Assembly (NCBI RefSeq): GCF_019635935.1
Contig: NZ_JAHBYN010000001.1
Location: 558,001-622,000, forward strand
Reading direction: 5' to 3'
DNA length: 64,000 bases
From: Parvibaculum sp.
Lineage (GTDB): Bacteria > Pseudomonadota > Alphaproteobacteria > Parvibaculales > Parvibaculaceae
The notes under the pieces are model-generated. The model searched no databases and was not told the origin of the DNA. It saw nothing but the letters and a program-made list of their open reading frames with translations. This document shows, piece by piece, positions 1-8,218 of this stretch. Numbering within the stretch: the first letter of the stretch is position 1; each line of letters opens with the position of its first letter. Both the position numbers and the translations under genes were made by a program.

Positions 1-671
1 AGCATTTCGGCGAGCCGCACCGCCTCGCGCGAGCCTTCGGATGGCGCCGCCTCGCAAATGCGCCACATCAGCTCCGCCGTCGCGTGATCGTAGAGCAGAA
101 TCAGCCCCCGGCTGCGATCGTCGAGCGACGCGTAAAGCCGCGCCGTATCGCGCGGGTCCCAGCGGCGAAACTGATCGATGAACACCGTGATGTCGGCGCG
201 GGCGCCGGGTGGCGGCGCGGGCAGAAAGCGGCTTTCCGGTTTTGCGGGAACGGCGGGCCGAACGCCGCGCTTCAGAAAAGAAAACTCGCGCGACGACGCC
301 ATGTCGGGCTGGCCGCCGCTCGATGGAATGAAAAGAAACTGCAATCCGAGCGGCCGTTCCTCGATATGAAAAAACGCCGCATCGCTTGTGCCGCCGGAAA
401 GGCGCAGTGCGCCCTGCGCCTCGCCCGTATCGCCGCCCGCACGCTCGCCGTTGATCGCATAGACACTGCCGCCCGGCGTCGTCAGCCGGCCGACGACGCG
501 GGTTCCGACCTGTTGCAGCGTCAGTTCCATGCCCGCCGCATCGCCGATGCCGTCATAGCCGCCAGTGAACTCCGCCGCCGGCGCGCGCACCATCGTCAGC
601 AGTCCGAACAGCACGACCGCCGCCGCCAGTTTCGCCGCCAATGCCGCACGCCGGGCGGCAAGCCTCCGCAT
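1..671 (-). CDS. Uncharacterised exported protein, C-terminus cut by window edge
   Basis: The reading frame is open from an ATG at 671 to the window edge, so only about the first 223 residues are visible. The N-terminus (MRRLAARRAALAAKLAAAVV, then a short hydrophobic run ending near APAAEF) looks like a Sec signal peptide, which suggests a periplasmic protein. The next 100 residues are rich in glycine and beta-type patterns (GGYDGIGDAAG, GRLTTPGGSVYAINGE), followed by a proline-rich linker and a helical segment near the break. A purine-rich stretch (GGGGGCAAGG) precedes the start. It lies 35 bp downstream of the crotonase gene on the same strand and may share its transcript. I do not recognise the family. 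The antisense frame at 84-710 is a composition artefact. Confidence 0.6.
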   Translation of the reverse strand, partial: MRRLAARRAALAAKLAAAVVLFGLLTMVRAPAAEFTGGYDGIGDAAGMELTLQQVGTRVVGRLTTPGGSVYAINGERAGGDTGEAQGALRLSGGTSDAAFFHIEERPLGLQFLFIPSSGGQPDMASSREFSFLKRGVRPAVPAKPESRFLPAPPPGARADITVFIDQFRRWDPRDTARLYASLDDRSRGLILLYDHATAELMWRICEAAPSEGSREAVRLAEM

Positions 672-706
672 CCTTGCCCCCTTGCGCCTTTCGGGCGCGG
701 CCTCGT

Positions 707-1531
707 CTAGCGTCCCTTGAATTTCGGTTCGCGCTTTTCGATGTAGGCCGTCATCCCTTCCTTCAGGTCTTCGGTCCGCATCAGCGGCAGCAATTGCAGA
801 TAGACATGATGCACATGTTCCGGGAACGGCTCGTTGAGCCCCATGCGCATCATCCGCTTGGCGGCACGCACGGCGAGCGGCGCGTTGCCGGCAATCTCGG
901 CGGCAAGCGCACGGGCGCGCGGCATCAGATCGGCATCGGCAACGACTTCGGATGCAAGCCCCCACGCGACGCTCTCTTCGGCCGACAATGTGCGCCCGGT
1001 GAAAATCAGTTCCGCCGCCTTCGACCAGCCGAGAAGACGCGGCAGGATCCATGTGCCACCCGATTCAGGCAGCAACCCGCGCTTGCAGAATGCGGCGGCG
1101 AACTTCGCCGACTTCGCCATCAGCCTTATGTCGCAGCCGAGCGCCGTGTCCATGCCATAGCCCGCCGCACCGCCATTGACGGCGCAGACGGTGGGCGTCT
1201 CCATCGCATGCAGCACAGTCGGCGGCGTATGATTGAGATCGAGCGTCGTCGAGGTGACGCCGCCGCTCTGGCCGATCGAAAGATTGCCGCTCGCCTGCGG
1301 GCGCAGGTCGAGGCCCGCGCAGAAGGCGCGACCGGCGCCGGTCAGGATCACGCAGCGCACCTCCGGATCGCGGTCCGCCTCCAGCAGCCTTTCGGTCAAC
1401 TGGTTCAGCATGACGCCCGAAATCGTGTTCATGCGCTCCGGCGCATTGAGCGTGATGGTCGCGATATGGTCGGAGACCTCGTAGAGGACTTCCTGCGGCG
1501 CGGCTTCGGGCGCCTGTTTGGCCTGGCTCAT
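707..1531 (-). CDS. Enoyl-CoA hydratase/isomerase family protein (PaaG-like crotonase)
   Basis: This 274-aa protein has the crotonase fold signature: an NAPERMNTISG substrate loop, the oxyanion-hole stretch AFCAGLDL, and the second glycine-rich loop near AVNGGAAGYGMD. The later motif GLLPESGGTW followed by LPRLLG resembles the PaaG/BadK branch, in which the acidic residue of the P-(D/E)-x-GG loop is catalytic. The hydratase glutamate of the GGGxE loop is replaced by Asp (GYGMDTALGCD), and the usual PE of classical hydratases is absent. It therefore more probably isomerises or hydrates an unusual acyl-CoA than acts as a generic beta-oxidation hydratase. The C-terminus (KREPKFKGR) is typical of the family. 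It is monocistronic or co-transcribed with the truncated gene to its left. Confidence 0.87.
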   Translation of the reverse strand: MSQAKQAPEAAPQEVLYEVSDHIATITLNAPERMNTISGVMLNQLTERLLEADRDPEVRCVILTGAGRAFCAGLDLRPQASGNLSIGQSGGVTSTTLDLNHTPPTVLHAMETPTVCAVNGGAAGYGMDTALGCDIRLMAKSAKFAAAFCKRGLLPESGGTWILPRLLGWSKAAELIFTGRTLSAEESVAWGLASEVVADADLMPRARALAAEIAGNAPLAVRAAKRMMRMGLNEPFPEHVHHVYLQLLPLMRTEDLKEGMTAYIEKREPKFKGR

Positions 1532-1580
1532 TTGTTTCTCCCTGTCCGGATGACGTTGCCGCCGAGACTAGCCTAAAAGC

Positions 1581-2054
1581 TCAGCCGCAAACAGCCGCCC
1601 CGCCCTCGCCGAACCACGGGTGGCGGACATAGTCGCCGGGCGCTATGCCACGCGCCGCCGCAACCCCGCCGCCGATTTCCAGCACCCCGTTGACCGGCAC
1701 GCCGGAGGCATGAATGTCGAGCGACAGCGGCTCGGTCATCGCCGCGATGGAAGCGATCCGCCCGTCGGCCTCGATGAAGATCATGTCGAGCGGAATAAGC
1801 GTGTTCTTCATCCAGAAATGGGCGATCCGGCATTGGGAATAGAAAAAGAGCATGCCCGCGTCCTCGTCGAGGCTCTCGCGGAACATCAACCCCCGCCGGA
1901 TTTCCTCGTCGCTCCGCGCCAGCTCGACGGTGAAACGATGCGTCGTGCCTGCCGCCGTCTCGACATTGAGCGTCGTCTCCGCGCCGGCCAGCGGCGCACA
2001 GGCCCAAAGGGCGAGCCCCGCAATCAGAACGGCGGCAAGCGACGCGGCACGCAT
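1581..2054 (-). CDS. DUF192 family exported protein
   Basis: The protein is 157 aa. It begins with a signal peptide ([20 protein letters not shown], cleavage probably after PLAGA) and continues with the DUF192 core: FTVELARSDEEIRRGLMFRE, a W-M-K-N-T stretch (HFWMKNTLIPLDMIFI), and VLEIGGG near the end. DUF192 proteins are small, mostly periplasmic proteins of unknown biochemical role. The ATG overlaps the TGA of the upstream gamma-carbonic anhydrase-like gene by one base (TGATG), so translation is likely coupled. A longer frame beginning at 2315 is antisense-like filler and was not used. A Cys in the signal region (LWACAP) could be a weak lipobox, but the spacing favours a normal signal peptide. 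Confidence 0.82.
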   Translation of the reverse strand: MRAASLAAVLIAGLALWACAPLAGAETTLNVETAAGTTHRFTVELARSDEEIRRGLMFRESLDEDAGMLFFYSQCRIAHFWMKNTLIPLDMIFIEADGRIASIAAMTEPLSLDIHASGVPVNGVLEIGGGVAAARGIAPGDYVRHPWFGEGGAAVCG

Positions 2055-2584
2055 CAGTCGAGACGCTTCATGCCCGAAGCATACCGCTTCCAGTTCTGGA
2101 CATAGTGGTCGGAGGACAGCCGCAATGCCTCGGCCGTTTCCTTGTCGAGCGTGCGGATGATCTTGCCCGGCGCGCCGAGCACCATCGAATAGTCGGGAAT
2201 GTCCTTGCCTTCCGCGATCAGCGTATTGGCCCCGATGAGGCAACCTTTCCCGATGCGCGTATTGTTGAGGATGATGCTGCCGATGCCGACGAGGCTGCCC
2301 GCACCGATGGTGCAACCATGCAGCATCACCATATGGCCGATGGTGACGTCGCGCTCGATGGTCAGCGGCGAACCGGGATCGGTGTGCAGCACCGAACCGT
2401 CCTGCACGTTGGAGTTCTCGCCGATGGTGATGAGCTCGTTGTCGCCGCGCAACACCGCGCCGAACCAGACGCTGGCGTTCTTCTCCAGCTTCACATTGCC
2501 CATCACCTGCGCATTTGGCGCAATCCAGTATTCGCCCTCCGGCGGCAGGATCGGCTTCGCATCGCCGATGGCGTAAATGGCCAT
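2054..2584 (-). CDS. Gamma-carbonic anhydrase-like hexapeptide-repeat protein
   Basis: The 176-aa protein is a left-handed beta-helix with successive hexapeptide turns ([20 protein letters not shown], then [17 protein letters not shown]). The three metal-ligand histidines of the gamma-CA/YrdA family are visible: the H of SVLHTD and the two of IGHMVMLHG. The family binds zinc or iron; many bacterial members have little or no carbonic anhydrase activity, so the reaction is uncertain. The start is at 2584, preceded by GGGGAGACG; a much longer in-frame extension to 3172 runs antisense through the phosphatase gene and lacks family homology. It is coupled to the DUF192 gene. Confidence 0.88.
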   Translation of the reverse strand: MAIYAIGDAKPILPPEGEYWIAPNAQVMGNVKLEKNASVWFGAVLRGDNELITIGENSNVQDGSVLHTDPGSPLTIERDVTIGHMVMLHGCTIGAGSLVGIGSIILNNTRIGKGCLIGANTLIAEGKDIPDYSMVLGAPGKIIRTLDKETAEALRLSSDHYVQNWKRYASGMKRLD

Positions 2585-2679
2585 GAACACGTCTCCCCGT
2601 TTCTCTGTATTTCTCGCGACGCGGACTATGCCATGCCTCGAAGACGGAGACGAGGCTTGCGGAGTGCCCGGAAAATAGG

Positions 2680-2696
2680 GTGTCATTCGCGCGTCA
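2680..2696 (+). promoter_or_regulatory. Pho-box-like direct repeat upstream of phoX-type gene
   Basis: Two half-sites, GTGTCA (2680-2685) and GCGTCA (2691-2696), are separated by five bases, giving the 11-bp period of PhoB direct repeats (CTGTCA-N5-CTGTCA). The site is 47 bp upstream of the ATG of a PhoX-type phosphatase, a classical phosphate-starvation gene. The second half-site is degenerate, so the call is an inference from position and spacing. Confidence 0.5.
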
Positions 2697-2742
2697 AGGG
2701 CGGCGCCTAACGTCCGCTCGGCAACCGGGAGGAGAGAACGGC

Positions 2743-4755
2743 ATGACGCGACGGAAAACATCGGAGACCGGCAGCATCGGCGAGGCGATGGAAGCGGCCG
2801 ACGACAGGCCCGTGGCCCGCGCCATGGCGCCGACGCTCGGCGAACTCTGGAGCCGCCGCCTCGCCCGCCGCGACGTGCTGAAAGGCATCGGCAAGGCAGC
2901 GCTGCTTGCGTCCGCAAGCGCCCTGCCGCTGGCCGCCTGCGGCGACACGTCCGGCTTTGCGCCCGACGATATTTTCGGCTTCGCGGAAGTGCCGCATGGC
3001 GTCGACGAAACCCATCACGTGGGGGCCGGTCACAGCGCCGACATCCTGATCCGCTGGGGCGACCCGGTTTTGCCGGGCGCACCGGAATTCGACCCGCTGA
3101 ACCAGAGCGCCGAACGCCAATTGCAGCAGTTCGGATATAACAACGACTATGTCGGTTTCGTCCCGCTGCCATATGGCTCGCGGTCGAGCGACCGCGGCCT
3201 GCTTTGTATTCATCACGAATACACCAATGACGATCTGATGCATCCGGGCCTCGTTCCGGCGCCGGGACAGAACCCGCTTGAGCTTTTCACCCGCGAGATC
3301 GCCGAAATCTCGATGGCCGCGCATGGCGGCAGCATCGTCGAGGTCGCACGCGGCAAGGACCGCAAGTGGAACGTCGTGCGCGACAGCGCCTACAACCGCC
3401 GCATCACGCCGCTTGCAACCCCGATGCGGATTTCCGGTCCGGCAGCCGGCCATCCGCGCCTGCAAACCTCCGAGGACCCCGAAGGCCGCACGGTCATGGG
3501 CACGCTCAACAATTGCGCCGGCGGCATCACACCCTGGGGCACTTGGCTGATGTCGGAAGAAAACATCAACTTCTATTTCATGGGCACACCGAACGACGAA
3601 ATCGAGGCGACGAACCACGCGCGCATCGGCATTCCCGCCCCCTTCTCCTATCCCTGGGGCCGCTGGCACAAGCGTTTCGACGTCGCCGCCGAACCGCGCG
3701 AACCCAACCGCTACGGCTGGATCGTCGAGGTCGATCCGCTCGATCCGGCATCGACGCCGGTAAAGCGCACGGCGCTCGGCCGCTTCAAACATGAGGGCTG
3801 CGAGAACGCACTGACGAAGGACGGCCGCCTTGCGATCTATTCCGGCGACGATCAGCAATTCGAATACATGTACAAGTTCGTCAGCCGCGACAAGGTGAAT
3901 ACAAAAGACCGCACCGCCAACGCGGCGCTGCTCGATGAGGGCGTGCTCTATGTCGCCCGCTTCGACGCAGACGGCAGCGGAAGCTGGCTGCCCCTGATCC
4001 ACGGACAAAACGGCCTCGACGAAACGAACGGATTCGCGGACCAGGCCGATGTTCTGATCGAAGCGCGTCGCGCCGGGGACATTCTCGGCGCCACACCGCT
4101 CGACCGCCCGGAAGATGTCGAACCGCATCCCGTCACCGGCAAGGTCTATGCCGCACTGACCAACGCAAAGGAACGCACCGCCGACAAGGTCGATGCCGTC
4201 AACCCGCGCGCCGGCAATCTCTGGGGCCAGATTGTCGAGATGACGCCCGGCGGCGGCGACCACGCATCGGAAAATTTCACATGGACGCTGCTGGTCAAAT
4301 GCGGCGATCCCTCCGACCCCGCAATCGGCGCGGCGTGGAACGAGGAAACATCGGCCGACGGCTGGTTCGCCTGTCCCGACAATGTCGCCATCGATGCCAA
4401 GGGCCGGCTCTGGGTCGCAACCGATCAGGGCTCGGGCTGGCACGCGGCGTCGGGCACCGCGGACGGCCTTTATGCACTGGCGACCGGCGGCGACAAGCGC
4501 GGCGTCGCCCGCCAGTTGTTCCGTGCACCGATTGGCGCCGAGGTCTGCGGTCCCATATTCACGCCCGATGCCTCGGCCCTCTTTCTTGCCGTTCAGCATC
4601 CGGCCGCCGACGGCACGGTGAACTTCGCGGGCTTCAATCGCCGCTCGACCTATGCCGATCCGGCCACGCGCTGGCCCGATTTCGACGCCAACATGCCGGT
4701 GCGGCCGTCGCTTCTGGTCATCACCGCCGGGAAAGGCAGCCCCGTCGGCGGCTGA
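2743..4755 (+). CDS. phoX: PhoX-family (DUF839) alkaline phosphatase-like protein, Tat-exported
   Basis: The 670-aa product carries a twin-arginine signal around residue 40 ([11 protein letters not shown], hydrophobic stretch, then LPLAACG). PhoX enzymes are Tat-exported, calcium/iron-dependent phosphatases releasing phosphate from organic monoesters. Family motifs include the [19 protein letters not shown] stretch, GWIVEVDP, and FKHEGCEN. The AAC after the hydrophobic segment resembles a lipobox, so membrane anchoring is possible. The ATG at 2743 has a strong GGGAGGAG ribosome site; an in-frame ATG-like start at 2680 would lie inside the Pho-box-like repeat. It is transcribed alone, divergently from the gamma-CA gene. 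PhoX membership is clear; substrate is inferred. Confidence 0.88.
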   Translation: MTRRKTSETGSIGEAMEAADDRPVARAMAPTLGELWSRRLARRDVLKGIGKAALLASASALPLAACGDTSGFAPDDIFGFAEVPHGVDETHHVGAGHSADILIRWGDPVLPGAPEFDPLNQSAERQLQQFGYNNDYVGFVPLPYGSRSSDRGLLCIHHEYTNDDLMHPGLVPAPGQNPLELFTREIAEISMAAHGGSIVEVARGKDRKWNVVRDSAYNRRITPLATPMRISGPAAGHPRLQTSEDPEGRTVMGTLNNCAGGITPWGTWLMSEENINFYFMGTPNDEIEATNHARIGIPAPFSYPWGRWHKRFDVAAEPREPNRYGWIVEVDPLDPASTPVKRTALGRFKHEGCENALTKDGRLAIYSGDDQQFEYMYKFVSRDKVNTKDRTANAALLDEGVLYVARFDADGSGSWLPLIHGQNGLDETNGFADQADVLIEARRAGDILGATPLDRPEDVEPHPVTGKVYAALTNAKERTADKVDAVNPRAGNLWGQIVEMTPGGGDHASENFTWTLLVKCGDPSDPAIGAAWNEETSADGWFACPDNVAIDAKGRLWVATDQGSGWHAASGTADGLYALATGGDKRGVARQLFRAPIGAEVCGPIFTPDASALFLAVQHPAADGTVNFAGFNRRSTYADPATRWPDFDANMPVRPSLLVITAGKGSPVGG

Positions 4756-4868
4756 AACGGACCCTCGCCGGGTTGCGTCTGCGGCCCCGATGCCCCAAGC
4801 TTGGCTCGCGGCATTGTCGGCGGTCGCGCGGGCACGCGAACGGCGATGGCAGTTGAGGGCGTAACGGC

Positions 4869-5930
4869 ATGAGATTCCTGTTCAATCTGGCGCTCTTCCT
4901 GCTCCTCTTGCCGGTACTTTTCATGCTGGCCTATCAGCACGGCTACCTCGACGACTACGTGCCGGAAGACGCCATCGACCCAGAGCCCTTCATCCAGGCC
5001 GAACTCGCCGACGTCACCGACGGGCCGGATCTCAGTCGCCGCATCGACAAGGCGGTTGACGAAAAGCTCTACGACGACGCTGTCATGTATGCCGAGATCG
5101 CCGACTACATGCAGGTCGAACTCGACGCATCGACGCGCGCCCGCCTTGCCGACGAGGACGCCCCCGCCCGCCGCGCCGCGCGCGGCGCCGGCAGCTTTCT
5201 CGAGGGCTTCGTCACCGGCCACGGCAGCGACACGGCGGGCTTCATGGGCGCCATCGCCTCCGATCTCACAGTGGTCGGCGATGTGCGCGACATCGGCACG
5301 GAAGGCTCGAAGCTCGCACGCGGCGAGGATTATTCGCGCCTGATCCTCGGCCTGTCGGTCGTCGGCCTCGCCGCCACGACCGCGACGGTGGCGACGGGCG
5401 GCGGCGGATTGCCGGTCAAGGTTGGCGTCTCATTGCTGAAAGTCGCCGAAAAGGCCGGCACCATCACGGCGCGTTTCGCCCGCGACGTGTCGAACGTACT
5501 CCAGGAAGCGGTCAATTTCGAAAAGCTGCGCGGCCTCTTGCGCACCACCGACCTCGCCGACACGGCGGCGACACGGCGCGCGATCCTCGACTATGCGGAC
5601 GGCGTGTCGTTGGCGCGCGTAACGCCGATCATGACCGACATGGCCGCGCTCGAACGCGCCGTCGGTCCGGCGGAAGCGGTGCGGCTGATGCGTCATGTCG
5701 ACAGCACCGGCGATCTCGCCCGCATCGGCCGCATGGGCGAAAAGCTCGGCACAAAAACGCGCGGCGTCGTGGAACTGACGGGCAAGACCAGCCTGCGCGC
5801 CTTCAAGACGGCATGGAATCTGATCCTGATTGCATTGCAATGGGTGTGGGCGATTGTCGCCGGTCTCGGCGCGCTGCTGCTCGGGTCGTTCGGCCGCCGC
5901 GCCGTGCGGCCCCGCCGGGAGCCGACCTAA
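4869..5930 (+). CDS. Uncharacterised membrane protein with N- and C-terminal membrane segments
   Basis: The 353-aa protein starts with a strongly hydrophobic segment (FLFNLALFLLLLPVLFMLAY) and ends with another (NLILIALQWVWAIVAGLGAL) before a basic tail (RRAVRPRREPT). Between them are an acidic region, a glycine/alanine-rich apolar stretch about residues 150-185 (LILGLSVVGLAATTATVATG) and a helical domain of about 100 residues. The apolar middle stretch could insert in the membrane. I recognise no domain. It follows phoX by 113 bp on the same strand without a clear terminator. Its stop overlaps the stop region of the converging gene at 5927. Confidence 0.72.
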   Translation: MRFLFNLALFLLLLPVLFMLAYQHGYLDDYVPEDAIDPEPFIQAELADVTDGPDLSRRIDKAVDEKLYDDAVMYAEIADYMQVELDASTRARLADEDAPARRAARGAGSFLEGFVTGHGSDTAGFMGAIASDLTVVGDVRDIGTEGSKLARGEDYSRLILGLSVVGLAATTATVATGGGGLPVKVGVSLLKVAEKAGTITARFARDVSNVLQEAVNFEKLRGLLRTTDLADTAATRRAILDYADGVSLARVTPIMTDMAALERAVGPAEAVRLMRHVDSTGDLARIGRMGEKLGTKTRGVVELTGKTSLRAFKTAWNLILIALQWVWAIVAGLGALLLGSFGRRAVRPRREPT

Positions 5931-6241
5931 CCGGCCGACAGCATTACGCCGAGCAGGAAGACGCCGGAGAGAAAGCTCCACATCACGGCGATGCAGCTTG
6001 AAAGCAGCATCCACACCGGCGGGCGGTTCTCGAACACCTGCGCCCTGAGCGCATTGCGCAGGATCACGGTGGGTCCGGCGAATACCAGCGTCAGAATGCC
6101 GATCACCTGCAAGTACATCGGCTCCGACATGAGCTGGAAACTCGGCGGTTTGTTGGTGACCAGCCGATAGAAACTGCCGGTCAGACCGGCCGCGATAAAA
6201 CCCGTCGCGATCGCAAAGAAAAATGCCCCGAATGCCGACAT
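5927..6241 (-). CDS. Small uncharacterised integral membrane protein
   Basis: From the ATG at 6241 the product is 104 aa with three predicted membrane spans: AFFFAIATGFIAAGL near the start, YLQVIGILTLVFAGPTVIL in the middle and IAVMWSFLSGVFLLGVML at the C-terminus. Similar small proteins occur widely in alphaproteobacteria without known function. Longer in-frame starts up to 6349 give an arginine-rich non-membrane extension that overlaps the neighbouring gene and were rejected. It lies 19 bp downstream of the gene at 6261-6650, so the two are probably one operon. Its last bases overlap those of the converging gene at 4869-5930. Confidence 0.7.
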   Translation of the reverse strand: MSAFGAFFFAIATGFIAAGLTGSFYRLVTNKPPSFQLMSEPMYLQVIGILTLVFAGPTVILRNALRAQVFENRPPVWMLLSSCIAVMWSFLSGVFLLGVMLSAG

Positions 6242-6260
6242 ATGCCCCGCCAAGCCCCCG

Positions 6261-6650
6261 TTATCGTTCGACGGGGCCGCGCGCCGCGCGGCCCTGATCG
6301 AAGTCGTCGATGAAATGAGATGCCGCGGCCGCGAGGCGCATCTGCGCATAGGCCACGACGGTGTCCGGAATTGCCGGCGCGTCGAGCAAGCTCACAACGC
6401 GCGGATCGGCGAGCGCCGCTTTCAGATCGGCCGCCGGATTGCCGCGCGCCTTGAGCGCGATGTCGGTCAGCAGCGGCGAGCGCGTGGCGATTTCGATTTC
6501 GGCGCCGCCGAGCCAGCAGGTGCCGAGATCGGCCGCGCAGACAAGCCGCGGCATCGCGAGGGCCCGGTCGTCGTTCGGCAGGGGCAGATAGCCCCCGAAA
6601 AACAGGAACGCCCCGGCAACGATCAGCGATTTGAATGCGAACTGGATCAT
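6261..6650 (-). CDS. Uncharacterised exported or membrane-anchored protein
   Basis: The 129-aa protein begins with a hydrophobic segment (FAFKSLIVAGAFLFFGGYLP) and has a soluble remainder with two cysteines (LVCAADLGTCWLGG) that could form a disulfide in the periplasm, then a helical C-terminal half. No family is recognised. The ATG at 6650 is unusual in sitting only one base after a GGGGAGG sequence, which is tighter than normal ribosome spacing; no better in-frame start is visible. It appears to be the first gene of a two-gene unit with the small membrane protein to its left, and it is divergent from the gene at 6866. Confidence 0.62.
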   Translation of the reverse strand: MIQFAFKSLIVAGAFLFFGGYLPLPNDDRALAMPRLVCAADLGTCWLGGAEIEIATRSPLLTDIALKARGNPAADLKAALADPRVVSLLDAPAIPDTVVAYAQMRLAAAASHFIDDFDQGRAARGPVER

Positions 6651-6865
6651 GCCTCCCCGTCCGCAAGCGCCATACCAGCGCGGGAGGCACCGCCAAATAT
6701 TTGAAATGATCTTTTAATTTCAGTGGGTTATAAAAATATAGGCAGCCCTGTCAGCGGGCTGCCGCAACTTGGATTGGCCGCTTTCCGTGCCGGATTGCGC
6801 CGACATTGTGCCAGCCCGGCACAGTTTCGGAGCCCCCGGTTCGCGCGCGGCAGCGGGAGGTGGAT

Positions 6866-7630
6866 TTGGCGCGCGGCAGTCAATCGGACGACGAGTATGT
6901 CCGCGAACGCCCGGCATGGATCATTCCGGGCCTGGTCCTGATCGGCGTGCTGACGTTTTCCGGCGCCTTCCTCTATTACTATTTCGGACCGACCCCGAGC
7001 GAGATCCTCGGGCTCGATCCGCGCGCCAGCGCCGCGGACCGCAAGATCGAAACGATCGTCGCCGACCGGCGCTTCCTGATCCCCGAAAACTACACGCGCT
7101 ATCCGACCCAGCGCGGCGGCGGCCGGCTGACCAACATCGATATGCACGCCCTGCTGCCGGACATGACGCCCTATGAGACCGGCTTGCAGGAGCGTTTCAT
7201 CGACAATTCCGCGGACTCGGACGTGGTCTATTTCGCGCTCGCCGAAACACAAACCCCGCTCACCGCATCGCGCCGCCTCAAGGAAATCTATTCGAAATAT
7301 CTGGCCGCTCCCGAACCGGAACAGGACCGCGCCGGACTGCAGCGTTTCACCTTCCGCAACGACAGCGGCTATGCCAATCAGGATCTGCTGGTCGCCACCG
7401 ACGACGAAGATCGCATGGTACTGCTGCTTTGCGACCGGAGAGGCCCGCTGGTCGACAGCCCGAATTGCACACGCTCGCTGCTGCTCGGGCCGCGCCTCGA
7501 CCTGACCTATCGCTTCAAGCGCAGTCACCTGTCCGACTGGCGCGAAATCGATCGCGCGGTAACGAAGCTCGTCGGCGAGTTCGAATCCCGCGAGCAGGTC
7601 GACGAATTGCAGGGGCCGATTTTCGACTGA
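6866..7630 (+). CDS. Uncharacterised membrane-anchored protein
   Basis: Chosen start is a TTG at 6866, five bases after GGGAGG, giving 254 aa beginning MARGSQSDDEYV; an ATG at 6806 and a GTG at 6860 are in frame but lack this site. A single membrane segment (AWIIPGLVLIGVLTFSGAFL) follows a short charged cytoplasmic tail, and the remaining 200 residues should lie in the periplasm. These are polar with several YY/FYF aromatic patches and two cysteines (LLCDRRGP and SPNCTRS), possibly a disulfide. No catalytic motif is visible. Its stop is three bases from the stop of the converging DUF3126 gene. Confidence 0.7.
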   Translation: MARGSQSDDEYVRERPAWIIPGLVLIGVLTFSGAFLYYYFGPTPSEILGLDPRASAADRKIETIVADRRFLIPENYTRYPTQRGGGRLTNIDMHALLPDMTPYETGLQERFIDNSADSDVVYFALAETQTPLTASRRLKEIYSKYLAAPEPEQDRAGLQRFTFRNDSGYANQDLLVATDDEDRMVLLLCDRRGPLVDSPNCTRSLLLGPRLDLTYRFKRSHLSDWREIDRAVTKLVGEFESREQVDELQGPIFD

Positions 7631-7633
7631 CCG

Positions 7634-7846
7634 TCAGTCCGGCAGGTCGATGTCGAGGATCGCCATGTTGAAGGCGTAGGACACCTCGCCCTCTTCCTCG
7701 TCCTTGAAGATGACGCCGATGAATTCGTCGCCGATATTCACCTCCGCCGAATCGTCCTTCTGCGGCCGCGCCCGCACCGTGATCGACGGCAGCTTGAACT
7801 TGTCGCGCAGATAGCTCTCGATACGCTTGATTTCGGTCTTGTCCAA
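7634..7846 (-). CDS. DUF3126 family protein
   Basis: The 70-aa product (from DKTEIKRIESYLRDKF to ILDIDLPD) matches the short DUF3126 family, found almost only in alphaproteobacteria. Features are an N-terminal helix, a basic beta strand (SITVRARPQKDD) and an acidic tail (FKDEEEGEVSYAF). The function is unknown. I place the start at a TTG (7846) because GGGAG lies six bases upstream and the family begins there; the frame extends upstream to 8074 through sequence with no homology. It converges on the membrane-anchored protein gene. Confidence 0.82.
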   Translation of the reverse strand: MDKTEIKRIESYLRDKFKLPSITVRARPQKDDSAEVNIGDEFIGVIFKDEEEGEVSYAFNMAILDIDLPD

Positions 7847-8060
7847 GAAGCTCTCCCGTCGTCGGCCGGTCGCTGGCGTTGCTGGATTACCTCGGCGTGA
7901 GGCGCGTGCGGTCGTTTTAACCATTTGCCCCCGCATGCGCAAACCGGCCTCCCGAGAACCGGCCCTGCGCCCGCTTGCCGCTGCGGCGCTTCGTCCGATT
8001 GGCCCTCGCCCGGCCCTGTGACACGGTTTCCCATCGAGAGTTCTGCACCGGAACGGAACC

Positions 8061-8201
8061 ATGTCGGGACGCACACGTAAATGGCTGGCGGCCTTTACCG
8101 TTATGCTGACGCTGGCGGCGCTGCTGGCGCTTCTCGGCCCGGCGCGCGACGCCGCGCCGGAAGGCGCTGCCCACGCCTTCGTGGTCGCGCCCTCCCGCTA
8201 G
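8061..8201 (+). CDS. Possible small membrane peptide (46 aa)
   Basis: A short frame from ATG 8061 to TAG 8201 encodes MSGRTRKWLAAFTVMLTLAA plus a further hydrophobic stretch (LLALLGP) and a polar tail. Basic N-terminus plus one apolar helix is the architecture of a small membrane peptide or a signal-like peptide. The upstream GGAACGGAACC is only a fair ribosome site. It lies between the divergently placed DUF3126 gene and the end of a dehydrogenase gene. It may be a chance frame in GC-rich DNA. Confidence 0.35.
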   Translation: MSGRTRKWLAAFTVMLTLAALLALLGPARDAAPEGAAHAFVVAPSR

Positions 8202-8218
8202 GGCCCGGTGCGGCGCCG

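Noticed and set aside
2585..3172. N-terminal extension of the gamma-carbonic anhydrase-like protein
   Set aside because: Would run antisense into phoX, Arg-rich and unlike the family; ATG 2584 has a good ribosome site.
2707..4599. Long minus-strand frame opposite phoX
   Set aside because: PhoX has Tat signal, strong ribosome site and family motifs; the opposite frame has none.
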